Below are positions 33,977-43,678 of a DNA stretch of 64,000 nucleotides, piece by piece (position 1 is the first letter of the stretch; every line of letters starts with the position of its first letter). The notes beneath the pieces were generated by a model. It had not been told where the DNA came from. It saw only the letters and a list, made by a program, of their open reading frames with translations, and searched no databases. Made by a program: the position numbers and the translations under genes. Source of the stretch: Tissierella simiarum (lineage in GTDB: Bacteria > Bacillota > Clostridia > Tissierellales > Tissierellaceae); contig NZ_JAHLPM010000012.1 in the NCBI RefSeq assembly GCF_018917865.1, forward strand, positions 78,308 through 142,307, given 5' to 3'.

Positions 33977-34687
33977 GTGATAGCAATAAAATTAGAGAGA
34001 ATAGAATAGAGATTGGAACAAGGTAGATGGCAGATGGCTATCTATCTTGTTTATATAAAGATATTCCTAAGCTTTAATTGATGAATATATTAAAATTGGA
34101 GGAATCTCGGAATTAAAGATTTGGCCTATTCTATCGTTGACATTTACACTATATTGCCTTACAATATATATTTATATACATTTTTAATTTTTGAAATTAT
34201 TTTAATATTGGCAAAATTGGCAAAAAATATAAAGGAGGGATATTTTAGTTATAGCGCTAAATAATATCAAAAGACTAGATATTAAATGTCAAGAATTAAA
34301 TTTAATTGTTTTGCTTTATGGATTGTAGAATGTATGTCAGAACCCGTCAAGAGTAAAGTCATCTGTTTGGATAGATTAATCGCATATACAGTATAACCTA
34401 AATCCATAAGATAGGAATATAGACATACTCAATAGTGATCAGTGACTTCTATATCAATTCGCTTTACAGAAACAACCTCGTTAGACATTCAGTAACTAGG
34501 TACTATCTAGCTCATTTGCATATGACTGTAAAGAATAGGCTTAACCACTTCGTAGGAAGACCATGCTTCAATGAGGAGAACTATAACCTCTATCTGTACA
34601 GCTATTATCCCATAAAGAGTATAGGATAGAAAAGACAATACACTACAGTAGAAACACTGTAACTATATTATACACGGAGGTTAGAAA
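33977..34687. other. 700-bp gap upstream of the YjiH gene
   Basis: It contains GGTAGATGGCAGATGGCTAT...ATCTATC short pairings near 34022, an isolated AAAGGAGGG at 34231-34239 not followed by a start codon, and a GC-richer patch at 34330-34640 that encodes nothing I can name. The patch could be a structured leader for the YjiH-dehydratase pair, but no known riboswitch motif was recognised. Confidence 0.3.
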
Positions 34688-36049
34688 ATGAATAATTTAT
34701 ACGAAAAGAAGAAATACTCACTTAACGATTATCTTAAGTTTATTATACCTTCTGCTTTAGGGGTATTGCTTTTAATGTTTCCATTTAAGTATGAAGGAGA
34801 AACAACTATCGTGGTTGCTTTGCTGGCAGGAAAAGTGACAGGTGGATTAGAAGATATATTGCCTACTATAGTATTAATGTTTATAACATTTACTGGAATT
34901 GTAACAATTTTATATAAAATATTTAAACCATCTATTATTGAAAATAGTGAATTTTTAAAAGGTATTTTTAATGTATCTAATTTTTGGACAGCAGTAAGAA
35001 TAGTGGGATTAGTACTTTGTTTTTTAGTATACTTTCAAATAGGACCAGAATGGATTTGGTCTGAAAGTACAGGTGGATTAATATTAAACGATTTAATTTT
35101 AACATTGTTTTCAATGTTTTTATTTGCAGGATTTTTATTACCATTTTTAACGGATTTTGGACTTCTGGAATATGTAGGTGCACTCCTTACTCCTATAATG
35201 AGACCTGTATTTCAACTACCTGGACGTTCTTCTATAGACTGTATTGCATCATGGGTAGGAGATGGAACGATTGGAGTTGCTCTTACTAATAGACAATACG
35301 AAGAAGGATATTATACTGCAAAGGAAGCATCAATTATTGCTACTACTTTCTCAGCTGTATCTATTACTTTCTGTTTAGTAGTATTGAATCAAGTTGGATT
35401 AGTTCATTTATTTGGAGTATATTATTTTACTATAGTTTTAGCTGGAATAGCTGCAGCTATAATAATGCCCAAAATCCCCCCTCTATCTAGAAAATCTGAT
35501 AGCTACTATACAGGGAAAAAGATGGATATTGGAGAAGATGTTCCAAAAGGTTTTACAAATGCTGAATGGGGAACTTACCTTGCTATAAATAAAGCAGAAA
35601 AAAGTATAAATGTTAAAAACTTTATTAAGAATGGAACCAAAACTGTTTTTGATATGTGGCTTGGTGTATTACCTGCTATAATGGCTTTTGGTACGATAGC
35701 TCTTATAATTGCTGAAACAACACCAGTATTTAAGTGGTTAGGAATGCCATTTATACCAATACTGAAATTATTCCAAATTCCTTATGTGGTAGAAGCCTCT
35801 CAAACTATGGTAGTTGGATTTGCTGATATGTTCCTTCCTTCAGTTATAGGAGCTAGTATACCTAATGAGATGACTCGTTTTGTTATAGCTACCGTTTCTG
35901 TAACTCAATTGGTTTATCTATCAGAGGCAGGAGCAGTTATATTAGGTTCAAGAATTCCTATATCCCTTAAGGATTTGTTTTTAATATTCATAGAGAGAAC
36001 TTTAATTACTTTACCAATTGTTACCTTAGTAGCCCATATAATATTCTAG
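34688..36049 (+). CDS. YjiH family membrane protein (GATE/nucleoside recognition domain)
   Basis: A 453-residue integral membrane protein with ten or more hydrophobic stretches. LPFLTDFGLLEYVGALLTPI and the GDGTIGVALTNRQYEEGYYT segment are typical of YjiH / nucleoside-recognition (GATE) proteins, predicted transporters of unknown substrate. CGGAGG precedes the ATG. The following dehydratase gene begins 12 bases after its stop, so the two are an operon. A substrate related to serine or threonine is therefore suggested. Confidence 0.75.
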   Translation: MNNLYEKKKYSLNDYLKFIIPSALGVLLLMFPFKYEGETTIVVALLAGKVTGGLEDILPTIVLMFITFTGIVTILYKIFKPSIIENSEFLKGIFNVSNFWTAVRIVGLVLCFLVYFQIGPEWIWSESTGGLILNDLILTLFSMFLFAGFLLPFLTDFGLLEYVGALLTPIMRPVFQLPGRSSIDCIASWVGDGTIGVALTNRQYEEGYYTAKEASIIATTFSAVSITFCLVVLNQVGLVHLFGVYYFTIVLAGIAAAIIMPKIPPLSRKSDSYYTGKKMDIGEDVPKGFTNAEWGTYLAINKAEKSINVKNFIKNGTKTVFDMWLGVLPAIMAFGTIALIIAETTPVFKWLGMPFIPILKLFQIPYVVEASQTMVVGFADMFLPSVIGASIPNEMTRFVIATVSVTQLVYLSEAGAVILGSRIPISLKDLFLIFIERTLITLPIVTLVAHIIF

Positions 36050-36061
36050 GAGTTGATATTA

Positions 36062-37018
36062 ATGACCATAATCTATGAAGATGTACTAAAGGCTAAAAAA
36101 AGAATAGATAAATATATTTACCGTACTCCTTTAGATAGGTCTATGTGTTTAAGTGATGAAGATATGGATATCTACCTTAAGTTAGAGAGTCAACAGGGTA
36201 TGAAATGTGCTAAGCTTAGGGGTGCATTGAGTAAACTTACAAGTTTAAGCAATGAAGAAATTAAAAGAGGGATTGTGGCCATATCTTCAGGAAATCATGG
36301 AGCAGCTGTATCGTATGCATCCTATCTGTTAGGAATTGAAAATGTAACCATCTATGTGCCAGAAACTACTCCGAAGCCTAAGGTTGAAAAGATAAAATAC
36401 TATGGAGCTAATGTAATAGGAGTAGGAAAAAATTATGATGAGGCTCATGAGATTGGGCTAGAACGTATAAGGGATAGTGATAGTATATTTGTAGATCCCT
36501 GTTCAGATGAGGTGGTAATAGCAGGACAAGGTACAATAGCAATTGAAATATTGGAACAACAGCCTCATATTGATACAATCCTCGTACCAATAGGTGGGGG
36601 AGGAATAATTACAGGAATAAGTATAGCTGCAAAACATATAAAGCCAGACATAAAAATCATTGGACTTCAAACTGCAGCTTGCCCTGCAATGGTGGAATCT
36701 ATAAAGGATAAGAAGTTCTACGAAATGTTTCCTACAGAGCCTTCTATATGTGATGCATTAGTTGGAGGAGTAGGCTATATTCCATATAAGATGGCGGAAC
36801 AATGTATAGATGATATAATAGTAGTTGAGGAAGAGGATATTGCTAAAGCAGTTTCATTTCTAATCAAGAAAGAAAAGGTAATCAGCGAGCCTGCAGGAGC
36901 TATAGGAGTTGCAGCAGTTCGCAAAAATTATTCCACTCTTAAAGGAAGAAATGTGGCTGTAGTTATAACTGGTGGGAATATTGATGAGGATCTGATGGTA
37001 AAATTATTAAATAAGTAA
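36062..37018 (+). CDS. threonine/serine dehydratase-like PLP enzyme
   Basis: 318 residues, fold type II PLP enzyme. The PLP lysine lies in CAKLRGALSKL, followed by AISSGNHGAAVSYA and the phosphate-binding glycine loop PIGGGGIITG. The C-terminal SEPAGAIGVAAV is also typical. It should deaminate threonine, serine or a related hydroxy amino acid. ATG 36062 lies nine bases after AGGAG, which overlaps the stop region of the upstream transporter gene. There is no regulatory ACT domain, as in catabolic dehydratases. Confidence 0.85.
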   Translation: MTIIYEDVLKAKKRIDKYIYRTPLDRSMCLSDEDMDIYLKLESQQGMKCAKLRGALSKLTSLSNEEIKRGIVAISSGNHGAAVSYASYLLGIENVTIYVPETTPKPKVEKIKYYGANVIGVGKNYDEAHEIGLERIRDSDSIFVDPCSDEVVIAGQGTIAIEILEQQPHIDTILVPIGGGGIITGISIAAKHIKPDIKIIGLQTAACPAMVESIKDKKFYEMFPTEPSICDALVGGVGYIPYKMAEQCIDDIIVVEEEDIAKAVSFLIKKEKVISEPAGAIGVAAVRKNYSTLKGRNVAVVITGGNIDEDLMVKLLNK

Positions 37019-37040
37019 TGATGAGTTCGTTGAACTCTAG

Positions 37041-37100
37041 ATAAATCCCTTTTTTTAGGATGATAAATTAGCTTGTGTCAACCTGGAAAAAGGGATTTAT
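37041..37100 (+). terminator. hairpin after the dehydratase gene
   Basis: ATAAATCCCTTTTT (37041-37054) and AAAAAGGGATTTAT (37087-37100) are exact reverse complements with a ~32-base loop. The following CTTTATTAAT has only short T-runs. Its position directly after the two-gene operon favours a terminator. Confidence 0.6.
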
Positions 37101-37203
37101 CTTTATTAATGTGACATAGAGACAGGTTTTATAATGGAGAAAAATAATATCTGGGAAGGGGAGGGATTATAGGGAAAATGTAGAATAACATAAGGAAAGC
37201 CTT

Positions 37204-37638
37204 CATTCCTATGCTAATCAAACCTTAAGTGCAATTAAAATAAATTATCAGAAATATCAAGTAAAGGAGAAGTAGCAAAAATATTAAAAAATAAAGCATA
37301 AGACGATATTTTACTTAGTTTATTCATCTAGGTTAAGGGTTGGTGAAGCTGTAAGGCTAAAAGTTAATGATATAGATGAAGATAGGATGCTAGTACATAT
37401 ATTACAAGGTAAGGGAAGAAAAGACAGATATACCTTATTATCTCAAATTGCATTAGATGATGTATCAGTTTACACACTAAGACATTCATTTGCTACACAT
37501 CTACTAGAAAGTGAAACTGATATTAGAAATATCCAAGAACTACTAGGACATAGTAGGTGGAAAACCACTGAAATATATACATATGTATCAAAAAATAGTA
37601 TTAGAAAAATAAGAAGTTCTTTGGATGAGATGTTTTAA
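37204..37638 (+). pseudogene. IntI/Xer-type tyrosine recombinase, decayed
   Basis: Three frame pieces can be read. HSYANQTLSAIKINYQKYQ is the core-binding helix. Then, from 37288, [20 protein letters not shown] contains the first catalytic Arg. The same frame continues through [12 protein letters not shown] to [34 protein letters not shown] and SSLDEMF. About 60 residues between TLLSQIAL and [10 protein letters not shown] are missing, the first conserved His of HxLRH is Tyr, and the N-terminus is broken by stops. The nucleophile Tyr remains. The final S(S/P)LD is shared with integron integrases and related Xer proteins. Confidence 0.8.
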
Positions 37639-37659
37639 TGGTAGTAGGATTAATTTGGG

Positions 37660-37724
37660 GAGCTAATGTATGGGCGAAGGAAGGATATTCCTGAATCTTA
37701 ATTCGGGAATGCAAGAGTTAGACG
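37660..37724 (+). repeat. attC-like site (element J) next to the recombinase
   Basis: GAGCTAAT at the left, then ATTCCTGAAT-CTT-AATTCGGGAAT as a near-perfect 10-bp hairpin, then GCAAGAGTTAGACG. GTTAGAC (37717-37723) fits GTTRRRY and equals the R box of the class 1 aadA-type attC. About 65 bp, starting 22 bases after the recombinase stop codon. Confidence 0.5.
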
Positions 37725-37749
37725 TCATTAATATTTATTGAAAGTTTGA

Positions 37750-38235
37750 ACTGAAGCTGATAAGCATAACTTTTATTATTTTACTGAATTTTTTAGGGAA
37801 TTGAGTAAAGATGCCACTGACAATGTCAAAGTCCGTCATGTAGGAATTACAGATAACCTTTCAAGTGAATTACTATATGAAATTAGAAAAACAGAAGAGC
37901 TTACGAAAAATAATTGTGGTACCACTTTAAATATAGCTTTAAATTATGGAGGACGTTCAGAAATTACTAATGCCATTCAAAAGTTCTCAAATTCGATAAA
38001 GGTTGGAGAGTTTAATATTAAAGATATAAATGAAGATATATTTGATAATTATCTATTTACAGCAGGATTATCAGATGTAGACTTAATCATTAGAACAAGT
38101 GAAGAGTGTAGAATTAGTAATTTTTTATTATGGCAATCTGCTAAAGCTAAAATATGGACAACTTCAATTTTATGGCCAGATTTCAAAGAAGAAAATTTGT
38201 GGGAAGCGATTAGTTATTATAGCAGTGAAGAATAA
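37750..38235 (+). pseudogene. isoprenyl (undecaprenyl) diphosphate synthase fragment
   Basis: The frame covers the C-terminal two thirds of a cis-prenyltransferase: NVKVRHVGITDNLS, LNIALNYGGRSEIT, and DLIIRTSEECRISNFLLWQ then LWPDF. The N-terminal third with the catalytic Asp (HVAIIMDGNGRW) is absent, and no start with ribosome binding site is visible. Conserved RTSGE has become RTSEE and the AYSE segment is AKAK. It cannot be an active synthase. Confidence 0.7.
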
Positions 38236-38335
38236 TGAATAACTATTTTTAAATATTGTATTTTCGTAATAAACTTAACATTTAATATATAAATGGCAGT
38301 GTAATATCTTAACCATGAAGGGGGATGAAATCTTG

Positions 38336-39244
38336 ATGACATATTTTAATGATATTCCTGGATCTAATAATTGGGATATGGTGAAACCCATTAACAAAGG
38401 ATGGTCAAATGATAAAAAATATTATATAAAAACTATAGATGGAAAAGAGTTATTACTTAGAATATCAGATATAACTCAATATGAAAATAAGAAAGAAGAA
38501 TTTGAAAGCTTAAAACTATTTACTAACATGGATATATTAATGTCTCGTCCTATTGATTTTGGTATTTGTAATAATGGTCAATTAGTTTATTCTTTACTTA
38601 CTTGGATTAATGGAGAAGATGCTGAAGTTATTCTTCCTAAACTTGATAATAAAGAACAATATTCTTTAGGAGCCAAGGCTGGTGCGTTTCTTAAGCAAAT
38701 ACATAGAGTTCCTGCTCCTCAAAGCTTGTCAAACTGGTCAGAAAAATATAATCATAAAATTGATATTAAGATAGCTAATTATAAAGCTTGTGGGATTCAT
38801 ATTCATGGTGCTGATAGAATAATTGAATATATTGAACACAATCGTTCTCTTCTGCTAAACCGACCACAGACTTTTCAACATGGAGATTATCATGTTGGGA
38901 ATATGATTATTACACCAGAAGGGGAATTAGGTATAATTGATTTTAATAGAATGGATTATGGGGATCCATGGGAAGAATTTAACCGAATTACATTTTGTGC
39001 AAGTATAAGTCCTACATTTGCATCGGGATATATTCACGGATATTTTGATAATATAGTACCTGATTTGTTTTTTAGATTAATGGCGTTATATATTGCAACT
39101 AATCAGATTTCATCTATTCCTTGGGCTATTCCTTTTGGAGAGAGGGAAGTAAATACAATGCTTAAACAGGCGCAAAGTGTTTTGAAATGGTATGATGATT
39201 TTAAAACATATATTCCAAACTGGTATGTCCCAGACTATGTATAA
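38336..39244 (+). CDS. APH-fold phosphotransferase
   Basis: 302 residues from ATG 38336, preceded by AAGGGGG at 12 bases; an in-frame ATG at 38315 is also possible. APH-fold motifs are the N-lobe WSNDKKYYIKTI and LLLRIS, Brenner loop TFQHGDYHVGNMI and metal-binding IIDFNRMDYGDPWEEF. That last motif, DPWEEF, is common in aminoglycoside-phosphotransferase-like proteins of Firmicutes. Substrate unknown. Confidence 0.85.
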   Translation: MTYFNDIPGSNNWDMVKPINKGWSNDKKYYIKTIDGKELLLRISDITQYENKKEEFESLKLFTNMDILMSRPIDFGICNNGQLVYSLLTWINGEDAEVILPKLDNKEQYSLGAKAGAFLKQIHRVPAPQSLSNWSEKYNHKIDIKIANYKACGIHIHGADRIIEYIEHNRSLLLNRPQTFQHGDYHVGNMIITPEGELGIIDFNRMDYGDPWEEFNRITFCASISPTFASGYIHGYFDNIVPDLFFRLMALYIATNQISSIPWAIPFGEREVNTMLKQAQSVLKWYDDFKTYIPNWYVPDYV

Positions 39245-39350
39245 TGAGCATGATTGTCATTATATTTATGTAGCATAAGAGCATAACAAACAATCAGTTT
39301 TCAAATTCGTAAGTGAAGTTCACAGATATAACATTAAGGAGAGATTTACT

Positions 39351-39830
39351 TTGAAGAAATTAGAAATTGCCATTGAATTAAGGAAAGAAGGAAAACTAAA
39401 GGAATCAAATGAAATCTTAATAAGTCTTGCAAAGGAATATCCCAATGATCCAATAGTTAATTATCAATGTGCATGGAGCTTTGACGTTTTGGGATTAGAG
39501 GCAGATGCAGTATCCTATTATGAAAAAGCTATTTTAATTGGACTGCCAGATAAGGAGTTGCAAGGTGCTTTTCTAGGCTTAGGTAGTACATACAGAACAT
39601 TAGGACAATATGAAAAATCAAAGGAAGTGCTTGAGCAAGGTTTAGCTAAGTTTACAGAGAATAGAGCGATGAAAGTTTTTTATGCAATGACGTTATATAA
39701 CTTAAACGAATATTCTAAAGCAATGGAAATATTACTATATAATTTAGCTCAAACATCTTCAGATGAAAACATAAAGAATTATAGAAAGGCAATAGAATTC
39801 TATTCTGATAAGTTGAATGAGGTATGGTAA
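39351..39830 (+). CDS. tetratricopeptide repeat protein
   Basis: 159 residues from TTG 39351, with AAGGAGAG upstream. Three to four TPR units can be traced (ELRKEGKLKESNEILISLAK, WSFDVLGLEADAVSYYEKA, GSTYRTLGQYEKSKEVLEQG, MTLYNLNEYSKAMEILLYN). TPR proteins mediate protein contacts. It belongs to a compact Firmicute group often annotated TPR_5; no partner is obvious. Confidence 0.8.
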   Translation: MKKLEIAIELRKEGKLKESNEILISLAKEYPNDPIVNYQCAWSFDVLGLEADAVSYYEKAILIGLPDKELQGAFLGLGSTYRTLGQYEKSKEVLEQGLAKFTENRAMKVFYAMTLYNLNEYSKAMEILLYNLAQTSSDENIKNYRKAIEFYSDKLNEVW

Positions 39831-40007
39831 TTTTAATAAATATTCAATGTATTATATGATACCTATATATACATTGAAAGTTATAGGTTATGGCTTAGTT
39901 GTCACTATTATTGTTGTGAAAAACCTGAATTTTTAGGTGCAGGCAATCATCTCTTATTTATAGCAGAAAAGTAGGCATCAGATTGATATAGAAAAGGAGG
40001 ACAATAT

Positions 40008-40832
40008 ATGACGATAAACTATGTAACAGAAGATTCACCACTTTCTTTAAAAGGGAAAAATATTTTAGTTACAGGAGTTAGTCGTTCAATGGGAATTGGC
40101 ACAGCTATTGTAAAGTTATTGGCGAAAGCGGGAGCAAACGTAATAATACATGGATATTCAAGCTACGATAAAGCTTTAAAATATCGTGATTCTAATGATG
40201 ATTTTACAAATACATTAGAGGAAGAGCTAAATAAAAATGGTTATAGTTTAACTATACTACCTCCATCTGATCTTTCAGAAAAAGAAATACCTGAAAAAGT
40301 AATTGAGCAAGCAATTAGCAAATTTGGATATATAGATGGACTTGTACTTAATCATGCTTATTCTGTTTGCGCTCCAATTGGAGAATGGACATCAGAGCAT
40401 ATCGACGCACATTTGAACACAAATGTCAGGGCTACCATGCTTATGATACAAGCTTTTGCAAACCAATTGCCAAAAGATAAAAGTGGAGCTATAACGTTGT
40501 TTACCAGTGGTCAATATTTGGGACCGATGATAAAAGAAATTGCTTATGCTGTATCTAAAGAAGCAGTTATAGGACTTTGTAAGCAAGCGGCTGTGGCACT
40601 AGCACCACAAAATATTCGGGTAAATTGCATAAACCCTGGTGCAACAGATACGGGATATCTTGAGAGTGAAGATTATAAAACAGTAGCTAAAATGTTCCCA
40701 TTTGGTCGCTGGGGAATGCCAGAGGATGCAGCAAGATTAGTACATTTTCTACATAGTGACTATGCACGTTGGATTACAGGAGAGGTTATTGCAAGTGAAG
40801 GTGGATTTAGGAGAGATGTTATTTTAGAATGA
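40008..40832 (+). CDS. short-chain dehydrogenase/reductase
   Basis: A 274-residue SDR. The cofactor-binding TGVSRSMGIG lies near the start, LVLNHAYS stands for the NNAG region, and the catalytic Ser...YxxxK is seen as LFTSGQ and YAVSKEAVIG. INPGATDTG and ITGEVIASEGGF are typical C-terminal motifs of 3-oxoacyl-ACP-reductase-like SDRs. The SRSMGIG form is that of the Firmicute 'SDR family oxidoreductase' near resistance cassettes. AAGGAGG precedes the ATG. Confidence 0.85.
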   Translation: MTINYVTEDSPLSLKGKNILVTGVSRSMGIGTAIVKLLAKAGANVIIHGYSSYDKALKYRDSNDDFTNTLEEELNKNGYSLTILPPSDLSEKEIPEKVIEQAISKFGYIDGLVLNHAYSVCAPIGEWTSEHIDAHLNTNVRATMLMIQAFANQLPKDKSGAITLFTSGQYLGPMIKEIAYAVSKEAVIGLCKQAAVALAPQNIRVNCINPGATDTGYLESEDYKTVAKMFPFGRWGMPEDAARLVHFLHSDYARWITGEVIASEGGFRRDVILE

Positions 40833-41464
40833 CGTGCAGATAGTAAGTATGATTTTTATTTATCTTATAATAGGATTAAGATAAGCACTATCTAAATTTG
40901 AGAAATATTGAAGCTACGAAGATATTAGGGGAGATTTAAGGAATTCATAAAAGTATGCAGATAAGGAAGAGAAAACATATGAGAAAAATTGACTTCTATT
41001 ATTGAGGAGATCAATGCCCACATAATCGTATCCGTTGCAAAAGCTAGAGGAGGAATTACCCAAATTAGGATTTAAATCTATAATAGTATAGCTTCTGAGA
41101 ATACTCCGTTTCCAAATGGTCTCCTTGATTGGTTTTTAAATAAATGAGACAATATATCTTGATAATATGAAGAGAATTTTATAGTAAATGAAGAGGAAAA
41201 TAGATGTTTATAATAATTTATGTGTATATATGAGATTATAAAAGGTAAGAGATATTATTACTTTTTATGATAATTTTATTATTTAAGGATGATGACAATA
41301 AAAAGCAACTAATATTCAATATTGTTTAATGATGAAAAAATTGTCTATTTTCTCCAGGGTATATAGTTTTTTATAGTAAAAAGATTATGACTTAATAATA
41401 TGTACATTATAAAAAATAAGAAAGAAGCCTTATTTAGAAAATATCATGTAATTAGGAGGTGCAA
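40833..41464. other. 630-bp gap with degenerate coding remnants
   Basis: AGATAGT...ACTATCT (40847-40898) can pair around a 38-base loop just after the dehydrogenase. At 41015-41145 short frames such as EELPKLGFKSIIV and PFPNGLLDWFLNK look like pieces of a former gene that I cannot identify. No attC-like boxes were found. Confidence 0.35.
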
Positions 41465-41983
41465 ATGGGTAAAGATGTATATGCTATTTGGATATTAGAT
41501 GAAACAACTAATAAAAAATTAGATGAGATTAGAAAAGCCTTAAAAGTATTTAATATTGAATATAGTCCTATCTATGGACATATTACGTTTGCAAGTTTTG
41601 TCGATATTGACGTAGATGACATTTTACAATATACTAAGAGATTTATAGAAGGGAAAAAATCATTTGACATTAATTGTTCGGCATTAGGATTCTTAACAAC
41701 CAGCTGTATAGCTTGCATACCTTCTACATCGGGAAAATTATTAGAATATTATGAAGAATATCATCAAGAATTTGATTCTTATTGCAATATGTGGACAAAA
41801 GCTGATAATGGACTATGGCTGCCTCACATATCTCTTTATTCTAGTGACACAGAAGATTTAGGAGCAATTATTGGTGAAATGTCGAAAAGATTTGTTCAAT
41901 TTACTGGAAAAATTGTTAGGATGGAATTATCAGTTTTAAATGAAAATGATTTTAATATTATATACTCTTATGATTTAGAATGA
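41465..41983 (+). CDS. 2H phosphoesterase superfamily protein (2'-5' RNA ligase-like)
   Basis: 172 residues. The two catalytic HxT/HxS motifs that define the 2H superfamily are present as YGHITFASF and PHISLYS, about 80 residues apart. Relatives hydrolyse cyclic phosphodiesters or ligate RNA. The start ATG 41465 has AGGAGG five bases upstream. Neighbours give no functional hint. Confidence 0.75.
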   Translation: MGKDVYAIWILDETTNKKLDEIRKALKVFNIEYSPIYGHITFASFVDIDVDDILQYTKRFIEGKKSFDINCSALGFLTTSCIACIPSTSGKLLEYYEEYHQEFDSYCNMWTKADNGLWLPHISLYSSDTEDLGAIIGEMSKRFVQFTGKIVRMELSVLNENDFNIIYSYDLE

Positions 41984-42103
41984 GAAGAGAAAATTATAAA
42001 GTTAATTAGTATAAATATAATATTTAGTTTCAATAGACTTATACTATGTGGAATAGAAGGTCAGGATAGTTATATAGTTGACATGTAGGAGGGAGATAAA
42101 GTT

Positions 42104-42613
42104 ATGTTTTTATTACAAATGGCAGGGTATCCAGGGGGTGGAAAATCTACTATTTCAAAGATGATTGCCAAGCATTTGAATGTCATAGTTATAGATAGAG
42201 ATATTATAAAAACTTCAATGATCAATTCAAAAGTACCCAATGACATTGTTGCTGATGCTTCATATAGTGTTGTGTTTGATTTAGCTGAATTTTATTTAGA
42301 TATGAATATAAGTGTAATAATAGATACTCCTTGCTATTATGAAGAATCATTAAATAACGGCATTAAAATTGCTAAAATGTATGGTGCAGCATATAAATAT
42401 ATTGAATGCAAAGTAGAAGATTATTCAATAATTAAAGAAAGAATAAGCAGTAGAAATGGTCTAGTGAGTCAAATTAAAAATACAACTGAAGAAAACTTTA
42501 ATAACTCAAAAGATAAATCTAAAAAACTTAGTGATGGAAATTACCTAGTAATTGATACAACATTAGATATGAATTATAACATGGAAATAATAAGGCGATA
42601 TTTAGAAGTTTAA
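42104..42613 (+). CDS. P-loop kinase-like ATPase
   Basis: 169 residues with a Walker A GYPGGGKST at residues 8-16, an acidic VIDRDII just after, and VIIDTPCYY as Walker B-like strand. The RISSRNG loop near 120 suits a nucleotide- or small-molecule-kinase lid. Comparable short P-loop proteins include chloramphenicol- and zeta-toxin-like kinases, but no specific assignment is possible. AGGAGGG precedes the ATG. Confidence 0.75.
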   Translation: MFLLQMAGYPGGGKSTISKMIAKHLNVIVIDRDIIKTSMINSKVPNDIVADASYSVVFDLAEFYLDMNISVIIDTPCYYEESLNNGIKIAKMYGAAYKYIECKVEDYSIIKERISSRNGLVSQIKNTTEENFNNSKDKSKKLSDGNYLVIDTTLDMNYNMEIIRRYLEV

Positions 42614-42730
42614 AATCTAAAGTAGGAGAAAGAGAAACTAATAATACAGGATTGGTCATATAGAATAAGCCTAGCAAAAATATTTTTATCAAAGATATAA
42701 GGTTTTAGACTACAGAATGGATGTTGTGCA

Positions 42731-42770
42731 AATATAAAACTATGCTAAGCGATGGTTTTTTATATTTTTT
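42731..42770 (+). terminator. intrinsic terminator
   Basis: AATATAAAAC...GTTTTTTATATT forms a stem around CTAAGC, and it is followed by TTTT. It lies 120 bp after the kinase-like gene and before the hydrolase gene. Confidence 0.55.
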
Positions 42771-42844
42771 ACACCCAATAAAAAATAAGGACACTTTTTA
42801 TGATTACTGTTGTAAAAAAAGAAACGATAATAGGAGTTGTTACT

Positions 42845-43678
42845 ATGTTAGAAAAAATCCAGAGATTTAATGGTTCGGAGGTGGAATTAGAATATCTATT
42901 AACAGGAGAAGAAAATGTTGAGACCATTATTTTTGTCCACGGAGCTGGTTCTAATTTAAGACAATTTAAATTACAACATGAATACTTATCCAAAGAATTT
43001 AGAGTTTTATCAATTTCATTAAGAGGTCATGGAGATTCTTCCAACTCGCTAGATAATACTTCAAAGGGATACACTTTAGAGAAAAATAGAGATGATATTT
43101 TAGAATTACTAGAATATTTAAAAATTGAAAAGATTCATTATATAGGAAACTCTGCAGGAGGTTTGATTGGTTATGAGTTAATTATTAAAAAACCACAATT
43201 ATTTTCTAGTTTTATTACTTTTGGGACCACTGCGGAACTGAAATTATCTAAATTTGTTGTTAATCTAATTTCACAGATTGATAGAGTTATGCTGAGGATA
43301 AATCCAAAAAGTTATTACGAGTTTATGAGTAAACATTCTAGTAAATATAATAATATACAAAAAGAAATATATGATTTATTAATACGTACAAAAAAAGGAA
43401 TTTTAATAAGAAGAAATATTGGTAATTATTCATATACAAACATAATTGAAAAGATTAATATTCCTTTTTTGGTTATCAAAGGTGAATTTGATAATGATAT
43501 TAACAATAATCTAAAGACTACCATTGAAGCAATTAATAATAACAACAATGCTTCAATTATAAAACTAGAAGGGGCAGGACATTTTGCTAATTTAGATAAA
43601 TTTGAAGAGTTCAATAGAATAATTGGAGAGTTTATCAAAAGTGTATCCGTATGTAAAGAAAATAAACATAATCTTTAG
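42845..43678 (+). CDS. alpha/beta hydrolase
   Basis: 277 residues. The alpha/beta-hydrolase triad can be traced: nucleophile Ser in GNSAGGL, Asp in KGEFDND and His in GAGHFANLD. The oxyanion-hole HGAG and SLRGHGDSS are also present. Substrate unknown; the family ranges from lipases to C-C hydrolases. ATG 42845 was preferred over 42800 because AGGAG lies eight bases before it. Confidence 0.85.
   Translation: MLEKIQRFNGSEVELEYLLTGEENVETIIFVHGAGSNLRQFKLQHEYLSKEFRVLSISLRGHGDSSNSLDNTSKGYTLEKNRDDILELLEYLKIEKIHYIGNSAGGLIGYELIIKKPQLFSSFITFGTTAELKLSKFVVNLISQIDRVMLRINPKSYYEFMSKHSSKYNNIQKEIYDLLIRTKKGILIRRNIGNYSYTNIIEKINIPFLVIKGEFDNDINNNLKTTIEAINNNNNASIIKLEGAGHFANLDKFEEFNRIIGEFIKSVSVCKENKHNL

Noticed and set aside
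34435..34629. 64-codon frame upstream of the YjiH gene
   Set aside because: No ribosome binding site, odd composition and no similarity I can recall; more likely part of a structured or degenerate leader.
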